From the NCBI GenBank assembly GCA_019113965.1, contig DXGK01000031.1, forward strand, positions 1 to 44,184: 44,184 bases of DNA, in the 5' to 3' direction. This document shows positions 1-9,167 of this stretch, in pieces. This stretch comes from Candidatus Limosilactobacillus merdipullorum. GTDB lineage: Bacteria; Bacillota; Bacilli; Lactobacillales; Lactobacillaceae. A program made the translations under genes and the position numbers. The number at the start of each line of letters is the position of its first letter. Position 1 is the first letter of the stretch. The notes under the pieces are model-generated. The model saw nothing but the letters and a program-made list of their open reading frames with translations, was not told where the DNA came from and searched no databases.

Positions 1-1781
1 CTACTGGTGATAATCAAGTGGTCACCCGCTTCCAGAACCGTGCTGCCGTGTGGCGTGATCCACTTACCGTCCCGGAAAATTCTTGAAACAGTAATCTTAT
101 TGATCATCGGTAACGCTTGCATTTCCATCCCTGCGTAACGACGATTTCTGAGTACAATTTCAAAAATCGTGTGTTGGTTATCGGTAATCATCTTCATGAC
201 GGTTGGCGACTCGATCAGCGACCGGAGCATACTCGACAACGCCGTGTACGGGTGGAACAATTCCACCCCGGACCTAGTTAGCTGGTCTAACTGAGCATAC
301 TCACCGCTGTTCTTTCGCCGCATAGCGATAACCCGGTTGACCCCATGTTTTTTCGCCGCCAACGCCAAGCCAAAGTTCTGCTGGTCATCAAGGAACGAAA
401 CGACGAGAATGTCACAATCAAAGTAGCCATTTTCTTCTAGCGATTGCTCGTTAAGCGGATCAATCAGTTTCAGGTCGACAACTTCTGAATTGTACGCCTC
501 AAAGTTGTCCTTTTTGTTCGTCACCATCTTGACCTGGTAAAGGCTGTTAGTCAGCTGCTGGGCAATTGGTACCGTCAGCACATTAGTCCCTAAAATAACC
601 ACCCGCTGCTTAATCAAGTCCTCTGGTGCCGGTTTATACAGCTTGTTAAAGCCGATTGGTCCGCAAACACAGGCAATCAAAGCGGCCAAGATGAAAGCAT
701 CAGACTGCATGCTGGTAATGGACTTTAAATTACGCGCTACTTCCAGGGTTGGCAGGACGAGCGTGATGGTGGTAGCACAAAGGAAGGCACCAGCCAACCC
801 GTTGCGCCGTCCATAATGCTTGGTAAAGACAAAGGCCGGAACTGCTTTGGCAACAAAGAAACCCACTACCAATGCCGGAATCAGGGCCAGCGCCCGTGGA
901 TTGGCAAACAGCTCCCGGAGGTTTAACTTGGCCCCCGTCGTAATAAAGAAGATCGGAATAAAGAAACCATAACCGATCGAAGTCAGCTTATCCTCGGTCG
1001 CATCAGACGGGTGCAAAAGCTTCATTACCATCCCCGCTAAGAAAGCACCCAGGATGTTTTCCGCACCGACCGTCACGGCAATCGTCACCAGGGTAAAGAT
1101 CAGGAAAAAGGCCAAGCGGACGTCCAACTGCGTAGTTGACTTTGTAATGTCATTAAACCATTGGTAGGGCTGCTGGAACCGCCGCAAGAGGATGATGGCC
1201 GCCAAAAACAGGAGGACAATCAGCCAGAGGCGCCCGGCGTTGCCGCCATTAAGCGAAGCATAAACGGTCAAAGAAATCATCGGGATGACCTCCCCGAAAA
1301 CAGCCGTCAGCAAGAGTGTTTGCCCCACCGGTCGGCTGAGAATTTCCTTTTCCTTCAGCGTGGCGATCACAACTCCCAGCGCCACTGATGAAAAGATAAT
1401 CAGCGACAGCAAGACCCCGTTAAAGAGACCGGTGAATTTCAGCACCAAGCCGACTGCCAACGACATCACCAGGACGCTGGCAAAGGCCATCATTGAGATG
1501 GCAACCGGCGAATTACCATCGCGTTTTTGTCCGGGTTGCTTCTTAAAGAGGTCAAAATTGATTTCCATCCCGGAAAGGAAAATCAGGAGAATCACCCCCA
1601 GGTTGGAGAGAAAAGTCAGATCGTAGTTCATCACGATCAGGTTAAAGCCACTCTGCCCAATCACAATGCCGATCAGGATTTCAGCGACCGCCGTTGGCAA
1701 TGTTGAAACCTCGAAACGAGCCATAATCAAGGGAACCACTAAAGCGGCTAGCATCACAATGAAAATTGAAAGCTGTTCCAT
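1..1781 (-). CDS. CPA2-family cation/H+ antiporter (Kef/NhaS-like) with C-terminal TrkA-N/TrkA-C domains, 3' end truncated by window
   Basis: Manual minus-strand translation from ATG at 1781 (MEQLSIFIVMLAALVVPLIMARFEVSTLPTAVAEILIGIVIGQSGF...) stays open to position 1; many TM segments followed by a Rossmann-like segment (VVILGTNVLTVPIAQQL). Absent from the ORF track because there is no stop inside the window. Confidence 0.88.
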   Translation of the reverse strand, partial: MEQLSIFIVMLAALVVPLIMARFEVSTLPTAVAEILIGIVIGQSGFNLIVMNYDLTFLSNLGVILLIFLSGMEINFDLFKKQPGQKRDGNSPVAISMMAFASVLVMSLAVGLVLKFTGLFNGVLLSLIIFSSVALGVVIATLKEKEILSRPVGQTLLLTAVFGEVIPMISLTVYASLNGGNAGRLWLIVLLFLAAIILLRRFQQPYQWFNDITKSTTQLDVRLAFFLIFTLVTIAVTVGAENILGAFLAGMVMKLLHPSDATEDKLTSIGYGFFIPIFFITTGAKLNLRELFANPRALALIPALVVGFFVAKAVPAFVFTKHYGRRNGLAGAFLCATTITLVLPTLEVARNLKSITSMQSDAFILAALIACVCGPIGFNKLYKPAPEDLIKQRVVILGTNVLTVPIAQQLTNSLYQVKMVTNKKDNFEAYNSEVVDLKLIDPLNEQSLEENGYFDCDILVVSFLDDQQNFGLALAAKKHGVNRVIAMRRKNSGEYAQLDQLTRSGVELFHPYTALSSMLRSLIESPTVMKMITDNQHTIFEIVLRNRRYAGMEMQALPMINKITVSRIFRDGKWITPHGSTVLEAGDHLIITS

Positions 1782-1802
1782 TCTTAATCATTCCTAAAAA
1801 AG

Positions 1803-1840
1803 TGTGTAATTTCGTACCTAATGTGTAATTTCGTACCTAA
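1803..1840. repeat. Perfect 19-bp tandem duplication (TGTGTAATTTCGTACCTAA x2) in the divergent intergenic region
   Basis: Copy 1 at 1803-1821 and copy 2 at 1822-1840 are identical. Confidence 0.9.
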
Positions 1841-1897
1841 AAGGGTAAAATATAGTTGTCAAACGTTTGTCATAATCATGAGGAGGCAAATAATAAA

Positions 1898-3310
1898 ATG
1901 TCAATGAAATTATCATCCTGCACCAGTATTTTAGTCGGTAAACAGGCATCTGTCGATGGGACAATTATGATCGGCCGTAACGAAGACTCAAAGGCCGCTT
2001 GGCCGAAGCGGGTTGTTATTCACCCACACGGTGACCTGGATACTCGTTTTGAGTCCAAGGACACCGGTCTCAAGCTGACCCTGCCAAAGGGCAGTTTCAA
2101 ATACAGCGCCACTCCAGAATGGACAAACAAGTATGGATTATTTGAAGAAGATGGGATTAACGAGTACAACGTTGCCATGAGTGCCACTGAAAGTGCTTAC
2201 TGTAACGACCGCGTCCTGGGTTGTGACCCGCTCGTCAAGGGCGGTTTAAACGAAGAAGCGATGGTGACGGTTGTTTTGCCATTTGTCAAAACTGCCCGTG
2301 AAGGGGTCCAACGTCTTGGTGACCTCATCGCTGAACACGGGACTGGTGAAACCAACGGCATTCTCTTCGCCGATGACAATGAAGCCTGGTATTTCGAATC
2401 CGGTGCCGGTCACTACTGGGTCGCTCAGCGGATCCCGGACGATTCTTACGCGGTCGTGGCCAACCAGCTGGCCATCCAGGAAGTGGACTTCGACGACCCG
2501 GATAACTTCATGTTCCATCCGCAATTGAAGCAATTCGTTGAAGAAAACCACTTGAATCCGCACCCGGAAACCTTCAACTTCCGCCAGATCTTCGGGACTG
2601 CTACCCGGTCCGATGCCATCTATAGCACCCCGCGGGTTTGGTCAGGCCACCAGCAATTCAGTCCGGTGGCCGCTAAGGATGAATTCCCTGAGTCACAGGA
2701 CTTGCCTTTCATCATGAAGCCAGAAAAGAAAATTTCGATTTTCGATGCTCAGCACTACCTTGCCTCTCACTTCCAGGGAACCCCTTACGACCCAATTGGC
2801 ACTGGCAATGACCATGATAAGCATCTTTACCGGCCAATCAGCCTCGCCAAGACCCAGGAGTCGCATATTATGCAGATGAACCGCCCAGGAGCTGACATTC
2901 AATGGATCGCCATGGGAGTGGCTGCTGAAAGTGTCTACGTCCCGTTCTTTGCGGGAATCAACGACGTTCCGGCCCCGTACAAGCGCGGCAAGCTGCCAGC
3001 ACAGCTGAACTCCGCTTACTGGATTTTCAAGCATGCCGGCATTCTGGCAGATGCCAACCTGCATGACTTGCTACCGCAGGTTGAAGACGTTCAGCACCAG
3101 CTAAACCAGGAGAGCGTGCGGATGATTAAGGAAACTGATCAAGAATTGCAAAAGATCACTGATAAGGATGAACGGAACAAGTACCTGACCATCCAGAGTG
3201 AAAACATCGCAACGGACGCATTAGATGCATACCGTCACCTATCCCTGCGCCTCATTACCCAGCTGACGGACCAGTGTCAGTTGAACTTCCACACCGATGA
3301 AAACCTGTAA
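1898..3310 (+). CDS. pepD: C69-family dipeptidase (PepD-like)
   Basis: ORF 1856-3310; preferred ATG at 1898 preceded by AGGAGG (1881-1886). Sequence MSMKLSSCTSILVGKQASVDGTIMIGRNEDSK has the Ntn-hydrolase C69 N-terminal pattern (nucleophile Cys, then GRNEDS). Confidence 0.88.
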   Translation: MSMKLSSCTSILVGKQASVDGTIMIGRNEDSKAAWPKRVVIHPHGDLDTRFESKDTGLKLTLPKGSFKYSATPEWTNKYGLFEEDGINEYNVAMSATESAYCNDRVLGCDPLVKGGLNEEAMVTVVLPFVKTAREGVQRLGDLIAEHGTGETNGILFADDNEAWYFESGAGHYWVAQRIPDDSYAVVANQLAIQEVDFDDPDNFMFHPQLKQFVEENHLNPHPETFNFRQIFGTATRSDAIYSTPRVWSGHQQFSPVAAKDEFPESQDLPFIMKPEKKISIFDAQHYLASHFQGTPYDPIGTGNDHDKHLYRPISLAKTQESHIMQMNRPGADIQWIAMGVAAESVYVPFFAGINDVPAPYKRGKLPAQLNSAYWIFKHAGILADANLHDLLPQVEDVQHQLNQESVRMIKETDQELQKITDKDERNKYLTIQSENIATDALDAYRHLSLRLITQLTDQCQLNFHTDENL

Positions 3311-3333
3311 TCAAGTAACTATCGACAAAACTT

Positions 3334-3366
3334 ACACCCGGCCGTCAATGGCCGGGTGTTTTTTTA
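3334..3366. terminator. Intrinsic terminator between convergent genes
   Basis: ACACCCGGCC-gtcaat-GGCCGGGTGT followed by a T run. Confidence 0.88.
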
Positions 3367-4275
3367 TGGGATCTCTGTTCGCTGCTTCTTTGCATTATTA
3401 CCGACTTTCTTGGCAGGCTGTGGTGAGCTATCCAGCAGTTCTTCATTAATAGCCTGAACAACCTGTTTATTTTGCGGCAGCGAGGAGTGTTGCGCATCCT
3501 TCCCCGTTAACGTCAGCATCGTAAAACTCTTCACCTGTTTTTGGAAGATGTACTTCCCTGCTTCGACACTTTGTTCCGGGACCAGCCCATCACTGTCATA
3601 GGTTTCCGTCCCCATCAGTGAATAAACAACTAAGTTAGCGGGTAGGCGTTTGCGGTACTTCAAAAAGTCGCTGAACATCTGCGTCCGGTTGTTAACATTG
3701 CGTTCGGAGAAGTTATACGGCGACCCCAACGTCATCAGCTTTTTCATCGTAATTTCATCAGAATACTGATAATAGTAGTGTTCCAGCCAGTAAGTCCAGA
3801 TTAAGCCACCATTGGAGTGGCCAAAAGCCTTGAAGTTGTTGAAACTGTATTCATCGCTTAACTGTTCAAAGGCGGCATTAAGCATCTTAGCCTGCTTTTT
3901 AATATTACTGTAACCATCGTGGTTGTTCTCAAAGGCAATCACGATGATCGGATCGTTGTCGTTTTTGGCAATTGAACCGCTGTAACCAATCCGCCCGCTG
4001 TTGTAAACCTTCATCTTCATATAACTATGGCGACGTGGTGCACTATTATTAAGCTTTTTCACCAGTCGGTCAAAACGGTTCTGACCCGCAGATGACCCAG
4101 GCACCATAATCAACGGCGAGCGAACCGAGTTGTGCCGGCGGGCCAGCTGCCGATTTGCATCCCGCATCCAGAAAAAAGTGGGAATGGCCATGAGTACTGT
4201 GATGACCACCATTAGGAAAATCACCCTCAATAACTTCCGCCTGCCAGCTGGGGATATTTGATATAGTCGCTTCAT
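3364..4275 (-). CDS. Alpha/beta hydrolase, DUF915-like, N-terminal membrane anchor
   Basis: N-terminal TM segment; MVPGSSAGQNRFDRLVKKLN and GHSNGGLIWTYWLEHYY (GHSxGG nucleophile elbow). Confidence 0.75.
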   Translation of the reverse strand: MKRLYQISPAGRRKLLRVIFLMVVITVLMAIPTFFWMRDANRQLARRHNSVRSPLIMVPGSSAGQNRFDRLVKKLNNSAPRRHSYMKMKVYNSGRIGYSGSIAKNDNDPIIVIAFENNHDGYSNIKKQAKMLNAAFEQLSDEYSFNNFKAFGHSNGGLIWTYWLEHYYYQYSDEITMKKLMTLGSPYNFSERNVNNRTQMFSDFLKYRKRLPANLVVYSLMGTETYDSDGLVPEQSVEAGKYIFQKQVKSFTMLTLTGKDAQHSSLPQNKQVVQAINEELLDSSPQPAKKVGNNAKKQRTEIP

Positions 4276-4279
4276 TTAC

Positions 4280-5584
4280 TCATCCCTCCTGCTGGTCAAT
4301 TTGCTGAATGCGTTTTTCGACCGCGACCGCCAGCCGAACAAACGGTAGGTACAATTCCACGTCAACCACCAGCAACAGCAGCGAAAAAATGAGCGCTGCC
4401 CAATTGCCACCGGTCCCCATAAAACTCATCAATAAGCCTGGTGTTCCGGTAAGGATTGGAAAGGCAATCGGCGGAACCAATTTGATTGAGATGGCCAGCA
4501 TCGCCAAAAAGAGGTTAATCACCGGAATGATGAGCATTGGCAGGAGATACAGCGGATTGAGGATAATCGGAACCCCAAACATGGCCACCTGGTCGACGTT
4601 GAAGAATAGTGGTGTTAATGACCAGCCCACCAGGCGGTGAGTAGCCCTGTTGTGATCAACAACCAGCAAGGCAATCACCAGTGCCAAAATGATGCCATCA
4701 CCGCCAAACCGGCAGTAAACGTTATAAAGCGCCGATGACAGGTACGGATAAGGAACATGCCAATGGTTACCATGGGAAAGAACATGGGCGAGGTTCGCCG
4801 CCATTTGGGTCGACTCGTTTTGCCAGTTAAGACCAAAAAAGCCGTGGAGACCGATCCAGCCAAGAAAAGTTGACAGCAACGACAGCAGCAACTTCATCGC
4901 TAACCCAGTAGTGCCCTGCAGTTGGCTCTGCAAGTTCGTGTTGACGCTGCTGAACAGGCTATAGGCAGAAGCAATGTTGAGCAAGACATCGACTACTAGT
5001 CCCAACAGCAACGAAATCATCATCGGTTTCATAATTAGGTATGAGCGATGGCGGACGGCAATCACGTGGTCAACCGTGGCTTCCCTTGAGGGCTGGCGAC
5101 TGAACCAATGGAAAAGTTGGCCCACTAGGAAACCAACGAGGAGGTTGATGATTAAAAACTTGTAGCCAAAAAGGCGCCAATCAAAACTGCCGATAATACT
5201 TTGCTGGTCAAAACGATAAGCAATCAGCCCAATCGTTATCAAACCCGTCAAACCCGCCGCCTGGTCATCGCGATGATAATGCAGCGCCGTGTATTTGGCT
5301 GCCCCGTAACAGGCGAGGATCCCCACTAGTCCCATCGTTACCGCAATGACTGCTGCCAGGCAATCCTGCAGCAGCGAAATGGCTGTTGGACTGCACCAGT
5401 GGTCCAGCACCAACAGATTGAATAAAAAGCCATCGGTATTAATGAGGGCCGCGGTCAACACCCTAGCCAGCGAACCGATTAATGCCAGCGGGAACAGCAA
5501 AACCAGCGTCCGGTAAACTACCCGGATAAAGACGTTGTGGCGGTATTTAACGGTTAGTTTGACAATCCAATCAATCATATCCAT
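4280..5584 (-). CDS. Orphan PTS EIIC-like (lactose/cellobiose-type) membrane permease
   Basis: About 10 hydrophobic segments; VYRTLVLLFPLALIGSLARVL and LTPLFFNVDQVAMFGVPIILNPLYLLPMLIIPVIN resemble the CelB-type EIIC motif (FN.NE...FG.PI..NP...P). Confidence 0.7.
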   Translation of the reverse strand: MDMIDWIVKLTVKYRHNVFIRVVYRTLVLLFPLALIGSLARVLTAALINTDGFLFNLLVLDHWCSPTAISLLQDCLAAVIAVTMGLVGILACYGAAKYTALHYHRDDQAAGLTGLITIGLIAYRFDQQSIIGSFDWRLFGYKFLIINLLVGFLVGQLFHWFSRQPSREATVDHVIAVRHRSYLIMKPMMISLLLGLVVDVLLNIASAYSLFSSVNTNLQSQLQGTTGLAMKLLLSLLSTFLGWIGLHGFFGLNWQNESTQMAANLAHVLSHGNHWHVPYPYLSSALYNVYCRFGGDGIILALVIALLVVDHNRATHRLVGWSLTPLFFNVDQVAMFGVPIILNPLYLLPMLIIPVINLFLAMLAISIKLVPPIAFPILTGTPGLLMSFMGTGGNWAALIFSLLLLVVDVELYLPFVRLAVAVEKRIQQIDQQEG

Positions 5585-6425
5585 TCTCCCCTAAGTCATG
5601 CTGGAAGCGGCGGTATTCATCAGCATAGCCGTATAGCCGGTTATAATGGTCCAATAGTTTTTGATCATGGGTGTAGACCAGTCCCGTTTTCAGCTGTTTT
5701 TCGTAGAGTTCAAGGTACGGGACGTGGGCTTGTTCGGCCGCCACCAGCTCTAAGTCGCGCTGGTATGGGACATGGCGAAAATGAATGTCACTGATGCCCA
5801 TTGAATCGACAGTCAAAATCAAGTACCGTGCCCGCATGTCATCCTGAATTCGCTGCCAGCCATTAAACGGTTCACCCACCGAACCAGGATTAAACACTAA
5901 CCGTTCATCGGTCGCATAGCGCATTAATTCATGGTGGACGTGCGCATAAATAACAACATCTTCATTACCAGGGAAAGCATGATCAAAGTTCGCTGAATCG
6001 TTGGTGGGAAATAGGTGCTGTCCCATATTCAAGTCCGGCAGGTTATGCGCCAGGGAGAAACGATACTTGCCAGCAGTCATCGTCCGGTGGAGCGGCCACT
6101 TAGCCATCTTGTTAAAGACAGTGCTCGGGAGCTGAGTCGATAGCCACTGGGCTAAGCGAGCAAAGTAAACGTGCGACGGTTTATCCAAATCCATCTGCCC
6201 CGCTGCACCGCGAACTGCCAGGTCGTCCCAGTTTCCCCGGACAATGTACTCGGGTGCGATTTTTTGCATTAGTTGCCAAACGTTCGCTGCTCCGGGGCCC
6301 GGCAGGAAGAGGTCGCCCATAAACCAGTAATGATCAACGTGTTGCTTCAAACTGTCCTGATACATCGCTGCCAGGGCCGTATAGCTACCGTGCACGTCAG
6401 CAAAAACGGCGATTCTTTCGCTCAT
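5571..6425 (-). CDS. Calcineurin-like metallophosphoesterase
   Basis: MSERIAVFADVHGSYTAL, HYWFMGDLFLPGP, VRGNWDD, YAHVHHELM, NPGSVGEPFNG motifs. Confidence 0.88.
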   Translation of the reverse strand: MSERIAVFADVHGSYTALAAMYQDSLKQHVDHYWFMGDLFLPGPGAANVWQLMQKIAPEYIVRGNWDDLAVRGAAGQMDLDKPSHVYFARLAQWLSTQLPSTVFNKMAKWPLHRTMTAGKYRFSLAHNLPDLNMGQHLFPTNDSANFDHAFPGNEDVVIYAHVHHELMRYATDERLVFNPGSVGEPFNGWQRIQDDMRARYLILTVDSMGISDIHFRHVPYQRDLELVAAEQAHVPYLELYEKQLKTGLVYTHDQKLLDHYNRLYGYADEYRRFQHDLGENGYD

Positions 6426-6452
6426 CCAATCTCTCCTTCCTCACCGAACGGG

Positions 6453-7319
6453 TTATTCTTGCCACCACAACTTTACCAGAGCCTGGGTACCGTCATCCCC
6501 CAGGCCCTTGTCATCAACTAGCGTTTGGTAGAGTTGCTTGGCCTGCTTAGTCGCCGGCAAATCCAACCCCATCTTATCGGCTTCCTGGAGGGCAATTCGC
6601 AGGTCCTTTAAAAAGTGTTTAGCGAAAAATCCTGGGGTATAGTCGCCCTTTAAAATGCGCGGACCATAGTTGGTCAAGCTCCAGTTAGCGGCGGCACCAC
6701 CGCCAACGGTTGCCAGTGTCTCCTGCAGGTCCAGTCCCGCTTTTTTGGCGTAAACGATCATTTCAGTCAGGCCGGTCATCGTCCCGGCAATCATAATCTG
6801 GTTGGCCATTTTAGCGTGCTGACCGCTTCCGGCCGGGCCAAAGTAGTGAACTTCCTTGCCAAACTGTCGGAAGAGGTCGCGGTGGTCTTCAAAAACCTGC
6901 CGGTCCCCGCCAACCATCACCGTCAGCGTTCCTTGACGGGCGCCAACATCTCCACCGGACACCGGCGCATCAAGCATCAAGGCGCCCTTCTTAGCCGCCG
7001 TAGCCGTTAACTGCCGTGCCAATGACGGTTGGCTGGTGGTCAGGTCAATTAGCAACTGACCAGCATGAACAACGCTCATCACCCCGTTGTCGCCATAGTA
7101 CACCTCCCGGACATCCTTGGGAAAGCCAACCATTGACATAATAATGTCATTATGGCTGGTCAATTCCGCCGGGTTGGCTGCCCACTGTGCCCCCTTGTCC
7201 AAGACGGTTGCTGCGTGCGCCTTGGTCCGGTTAAAAACTGTGACCTGGTTGCCGGCCTTCAGCAAGTTACTGATAATCCCGGTTCCCATAACGCCTGTCC
7301 CGATAAAACCAATCTTCAT
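6453..7319 (-). CDS. NAD(P)-dependent oxidoreductase, 3-hydroxyisobutyrate dehydrogenase family
   Basis: MKIGFIGTGVMGTGIISNLLKAG Rossmann motif; DAPVSGGDVGARQGTLTVMVGG; start at 7319 preceded by AAAGGAGTGG. Confidence 0.88.
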   Translation of the reverse strand: MKIGFIGTGVMGTGIISNLLKAGNQVTVFNRTKAHAATVLDKGAQWAANPAELTSHNDIIMSMVGFPKDVREVYYGDNGVMSVVHAGQLLIDLTTSQPSLARQLTATAAKKGALMLDAPVSGGDVGARQGTLTVMVGGDRQVFEDHRDLFRQFGKEVHYFGPAGSGQHAKMANQIMIAGTMTGLTEMIVYAKKAGLDLQETLATVGGGAAANWSLTNYGPRILKGDYTPGFFAKHFLKDLRIALQEADKMGLDLPATKQAKQLYQTLVDDKGLGDDGTQALVKLWWQE

Positions 7320-7347
7320 TATGACCACTCCTTTACAAACTGACTTA

Positions 7348-7356
7348 ATCATATCA
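7348..7356 (-). promoter_or_regulatory. Candidate extended -10 promoter (TGATATGAT) for the 7319-to-3364 gene cluster
   Basis: The minus strand reads TGATATGATTAAG upstream of the start codon; no strong -35. Confidence 0.45.
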
Positions 7357-7390
7357 CCAACGTGAAACGAACGGGAAGCACCACTCGCAA

Positions 7391-7425
7391 AAATAAAAAC
7401 CTTGGAGGTTTAATCCTCCAAGGTT
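7391..7425 (-). terminator. Intrinsic terminator of the YjeM-like permease gene
   Basis: AACCTTGGAGG-tttaat-CCTCCAAGGTT; U-rich tract on the minus-strand 3' side. Confidence 0.85.
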
Positions 7426-7439
7426 ATTGAGACAATTAA

Positions 7440-8939
7440 TTACTTGTTGTTCTGGTGTCTGTGATGACTAACATCGACATCGTAGAAGATCCAGGCCACT
7501 CCACCAAAGAAGACAGGACCAAAGATCGTCCAGAAGGCGGTCTGGTAGTCGTGTTCCAGGATTGGTTGCAGGCAGGTAAAGAGAATCCCCAGTGCCAGTA
7601 CTAACCAAACGACAATCACAATCAAGTTAGTCCAGAAGCGGTTCTTGTAAATTTCAAACGGCCGCTCAATATCCTGGCGCTTCTTAAAGGCCGGGAAGGC
7701 ACCCACCAGGAACAAGTATGGCGCCGAGGTCGTCACGTTGGCCATGTTGGTTAAAATCTGGTAGAACTTCTGCGCAGCGTTTCCCCCGAAAGCAACCAGG
7801 AAGATGATGACGCAGACCACGATGGCTTGCAGCTGCATGGCGTTGGCCGGAATACCGTGCTCGTTCAGCTTGGTCAGCCGTTCAGGCCATAATTCAGGGT
7901 TGGAACCCATAATGAACGACTTGATTGGTGAATAGATAACCACGAAGAACGAACCGCAGTAAGCCAGGAACATGCTCAACCCGGTAAAGCGGGTCAAAAT
8001 GTTACCAATCAGCAGCGCGGTGCTGTGACTGGTGCCCAGGGCATTCCCCATCTGGATACCCAGGTTATTCATCAGGATGTATGAAATATTCCCCAGGTTA
8101 ACCTCGTGACCACCAAGGACGCTGTGCCAGTTAGTACTAATCCCCCACATGAGGATCATCAAACTGTACAAAACGGTGATTAAAACCATCGAAATCACAC
8201 AACCCATCGGAAAAGTCTTTTCTGGCTTATCCAACGAGTCGATGACCCCACTCATCGATTCCAAACCACCATAAGCGAAAATCGCGTAAACGACGAATGA
8301 AATAATGGCAATTGGTGACTGGAACGACGGGTTTGGTGAGGTAATGAAGCTGCTGGCGTGAATCGGTTCAGCGATGGCACCCTTGTTACCAATCCAAACC
8401 ACGATACTCAAGACGATGAAGAGACCGGAAAGGATCATCACGAAAGTCCCACCAACGTTGGCAACTTCGGCGATCTTGTCCATCCCGTGGCTGGCGAAGA
8501 TCGTCACCAGGAGAATCCAGGCAATCCCTAATAGACCGATTACTTCAGTCGAACTGAGCCCCATGACACCCCAACTCTGGGTCTTATCGGCCCCGAACAG
8601 TAAGGATGACAACGGGATCCACACCTTGGAAGCCGTAGATACCATCCAGACAATCCAGGCGGATAACCAGATAAAGGTCCCAATAAAGGCAATCTTTTCA
8701 CCAACGGATTCCTTCAGCCAGGAATAAATCCCACCCTTAGCATCCTTAAAGGCGGCGCCGTATTCGGCAAACATCAGCGAAGATGGCAGGAAGAACAGCA
8801 GTGCTGCCACAACGTACCAAATGATACTGCCGTAGCCCATTTGGTCATAGGCCACGGTCGTGTTTGCGAAACCGAAGGTCGAGGTGAAAATCATCAAGAT
8901 CAGACTAACTAGTGTGATCTTTTTTGTTTTCTCAGACAT
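7440..8939 (-). CDS. yjeM: APC-superfamily amino acid permease (YjeM-like, glutamate/GABA antiporter family)
   Basis: MSEKTKKITLVSLILMIFTSTFGFANTTVAYDQMGYGSIIWYVVAALLFFLPSSLMFAEYG; the ORF is open to 8966 but the ATG at 8939 is preceded by GAGGGGGA. Confidence 0.72.
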   Translation of the reverse strand: MSEKTKKITLVSLILMIFTSTFGFANTTVAYDQMGYGSIIWYVVAALLFFLPSSLMFAEYGAAFKDAKGGIYSWLKESVGEKIAFIGTFIWLSAWIVWMVSTASKVWIPLSSLLFGADKTQSWGVMGLSSTEVIGLLGIAWILLVTIFASHGMDKIAEVANVGGTFVMILSGLFIVLSIVVWIGNKGAIAEPIHASSFITSPNPSFQSPIAIISFVVYAIFAYGGLESMSGVIDSLDKPEKTFPMGCVISMVLITVLYSLMILMWGISTNWHSVLGGHEVNLGNISYILMNNLGIQMGNALGTSHSTALLIGNILTRFTGLSMFLAYCGSFFVVIYSPIKSFIMGSNPELWPERLTKLNEHGIPANAMQLQAIVVCVIIFLVAFGGNAAQKFYQILTNMANVTTSAPYLFLVGAFPAFKKRQDIERPFEIYKNRFWTNLIVIVVWLVLALGILFTCLQPILEHDYQTAFWTIFGPVFFGGVAWIFYDVDVSHHRHQNNK

Positions 8940-9075
8940 AGACAAGTCCCCCTCAAAAATACACAATAAACAAATAAATTATTGCTCAACTTTAGTATAC
9001 AATGTTTTCTAGACCAATAAAACGACAAAAGCGTATTTTTATGCCAATATCGGACAAACAGTTGTAAATAAAACC

Positions 9076-9106
9076 AAAAACACCGCCACGACTGATCGTA
9101 GCGGTG
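9076..9106 (-). terminator. Intrinsic terminator of lepA
   Basis: Minus strand CACCGCTACGA-TCAG-TCGTGGCGGTG-TTTTTGGTTTT. Confidence 0.82.
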
Positions 9107-9167
9107 CAATTTTATGCACGACGGTATACATTATACAAATCAAACGTTATGGCAATCAATATTACCA

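Noticed and set aside
1161-1626. Small + strand ORFs (75 and 113 aa)
   Set aside because: Antisense to the truncated antiporter, which translates cleanly on the minus strand.
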